Assembly (NCBI RefSeq): GCF_009769755.1
Contig: NZ_SDWJ01000002.1
Location: 806,001 to 870,000, forward strand
Direction: 5' to 3'
Origin: Sphingorhabdus profundilacus
GTDB lineage: Bacteria > Pseudomonadota > Alphaproteobacteria > Sphingomonadales > Sphingomonadaceae
Length of the DNA: 64,000 bases
Part shown: one piece after another, positions 63,255 to 64,000 of the stretch
How positions within the stretch are numbered: the stretch's first letter is position 1
Layout: every line of letters begins with the position of its first letter
The notes under the pieces: generated by a model
The model's input: only the letters and a program-made list of their open reading frames with translations
What the model was told of the DNA's origin: nothing
Databases searched by the model: none
Position numbers and translations under genes: made by a program

Positions 63255-64000
63255 ATGATGTGGACCTGGCTGACTTTAGCGCGCCCTATATTGGCCGCCC
63301 GGGCCGTTTTGGGCGGTGCCCTGATAGGGTTAGCTATACCAGCTTTCGCGCCGCCTGCTTATGCAGCAGGCGATCTGCTGATCGCGCCGACGCGCGTTAT
63401 ATTGGATGGCAGGCGCGGGACGGAAGTGATCCTGAACAATATTGGCGATGAAGAGGCGACCTATCGCATCACGCTTGAACTGCGGCGGATGAACGATCAG
63501 GGGCGGCTGGACGATGTTGATGCGGTCGCGGCCAATGACAAGGAAAAATCCGCGCTTGATGTCATCCGCTACGCCCCGCGCCGCGTAACCCTGCCCCCCA
63601 ATCAACCGCAGTCGATCCGCATCGGCCTGCAGGCGATCGATGCGCTGCCCGATGGCGAATATCGCGCACATATGCTGTTTCGCGCCATTCCCAAGACCCC
63701 GGCCGCAGACGGCACCACAGATGCCGGCAACAGTTTGCGAATCCAGCTTATTCCCATTTACGGAATCAGCATTCCGGTCATCGTCCGCAAAGGCAATTTG
63801 CAGGGAACCGCAGCGTTGACCAATGTCCGCATCGGTAAGGACAATGAAGGCCCTACGCTGGAATTCGACATGGCACGTCAGGGGAACAAATCAATATTTG
63901 GTGAAATTCATGTCACCAAACCCGGTCAATCCGAACCGATTTCGGTGGCCAAGGGCATTGCCATCTATCCCGAAATCACCAGCCGTATCGTATCCCTCCC
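63255..64000 (+). CDS. Periplasmic pilus assembly chaperone, truncated by window end
   Basis: Open to the window edge (~248 codons). Starting at ATG-ATG 63255 behind GGGG, a signal peptide ends PPAYAAG (~35). A PapD-like N-terminal domain follows (LLIAPTRVILDGRRGTEVILNNIGDEEATYRITLEL, YAPRRVTLPPNQPQSIRI), then YGISIPVIVRKG. The conserved groove Lys/Arg and edge strand appear present. With the preceding DUF4402 gene it suggests a chaperone-usher-like surface system continuing to the right. Confidence 0.85.
   Translation, partial: MMWTWLTLARPILAARAVLGGALIGLAIPAFAPPAYAAGDLLIAPTRVILDGRRGTEVILNNIGDEEATYRITLELRRMNDQGRLDDVDAVAANDKEKSALDVIRYAPRRVTLPPNQPQSIRIGLQAIDALPDGEYRAHMLFRAIPKTPAADGTTDAGNSLRIQLIPIYGISIPVIVRKGNLQGTAALTNVRIGKDNEGPTLEFDMARQGNKSIFGEIHVTKPGQSEPISVAKGIAIYPEITSRIVSL

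Overview
The window is a piece of an alphaproteobacterial chromosome, most likely from the Sphingomonadales (Sphingopyxis/Sphingorhabdus-like). The reasons are the gene order around the replication origin (dnaQ-coaE-aroE-maf-ppsR | hemE-hemJ-rho ... mnmE-mnmG-rsmG-parA-parB), the abundance of TonB-dependent receptors, alphaproteobacteria-typical small genes (DUF1491, MmcB, COQ9, the ubiquinol-cytochrome c chaperone), a GTTC-N7-GTTC type SOS box, and fairly high GC. No rRNA, insertion sequence or CRISPR array was seen. One tRNA gene (Gly, anticodon GCC) is present.

Layout. 1-2.9 kb: a truncated TonB-dependent receptor divergent from a TetR regulator with a palindromic operator between them. 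3-4.5 kb: prfC. 4.6-17 kb: an accessory carbohydrate locus. It has a GH42 beta-galactosidase, a TPR/2OG-Fe(II) oxygenase and a flavin-dependent halogenase in one operon, followed by a second TonB-dependent receptor, an MFS sugar permease, a LacI regulator, a ROK (fructo)kinase and a GH68 enzyme. Its receptor-permease-LacI part resembles the Xanthomonas sux sucrose locus, and near-identical operator-like palindromes lie upstream of the permease and the GH68 gene. 17.1-19.6 kb: a fatty-acid desaturase, then a tRNA-Gly whose 3' end is duplicated 1.26 kb away, bracketing a single RhuM-family gene: a minimal genomic island.

19.8-49 kb is mostly housekeeping: cnoX-like thioredoxin, Lon-substrate-domain protein, MarC, folD, YggT, argB, a queuosine-precursor-type transporter, nupC, mutS, maeB, a disulfide oxidoreductase/TVP38 pair, ssb, feoAB with a Fur-like box, COQ9, a DMT exporter divergent from an old yellow enzyme, a DUF3604 protein, mmcB with a LexA box, a SleB-type hydrolase, ptsN, hpf, dnaQ, coaE, aroE, maf and ppsR.

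The interval between ppsR and hemE (about 48.9-49.2 kb) has DnaA-box-like sequences next to an AT-rich stretch and is the probable chromosomal origin; genes on both sides read away from it. To the right come hemE, hemJ, rho, a TerC-type transporter, mnmE, mnmG, rsmG, parA and parB, with three perfect 16-bp parS sites within 2 kb. Two of these lie inside the mnmG and rsmG reading frames. After parB there is a 22-codon open frame with a good Shine-Dalgarno sequence. The right end carries a CDP-alcohol phosphatidyltransferase, DUF177, a cytochrome bc1 assembly chaperone, bamE, and the start of a DUF4402 pilin-like/periplasmic chaperone cluster that runs off the window.
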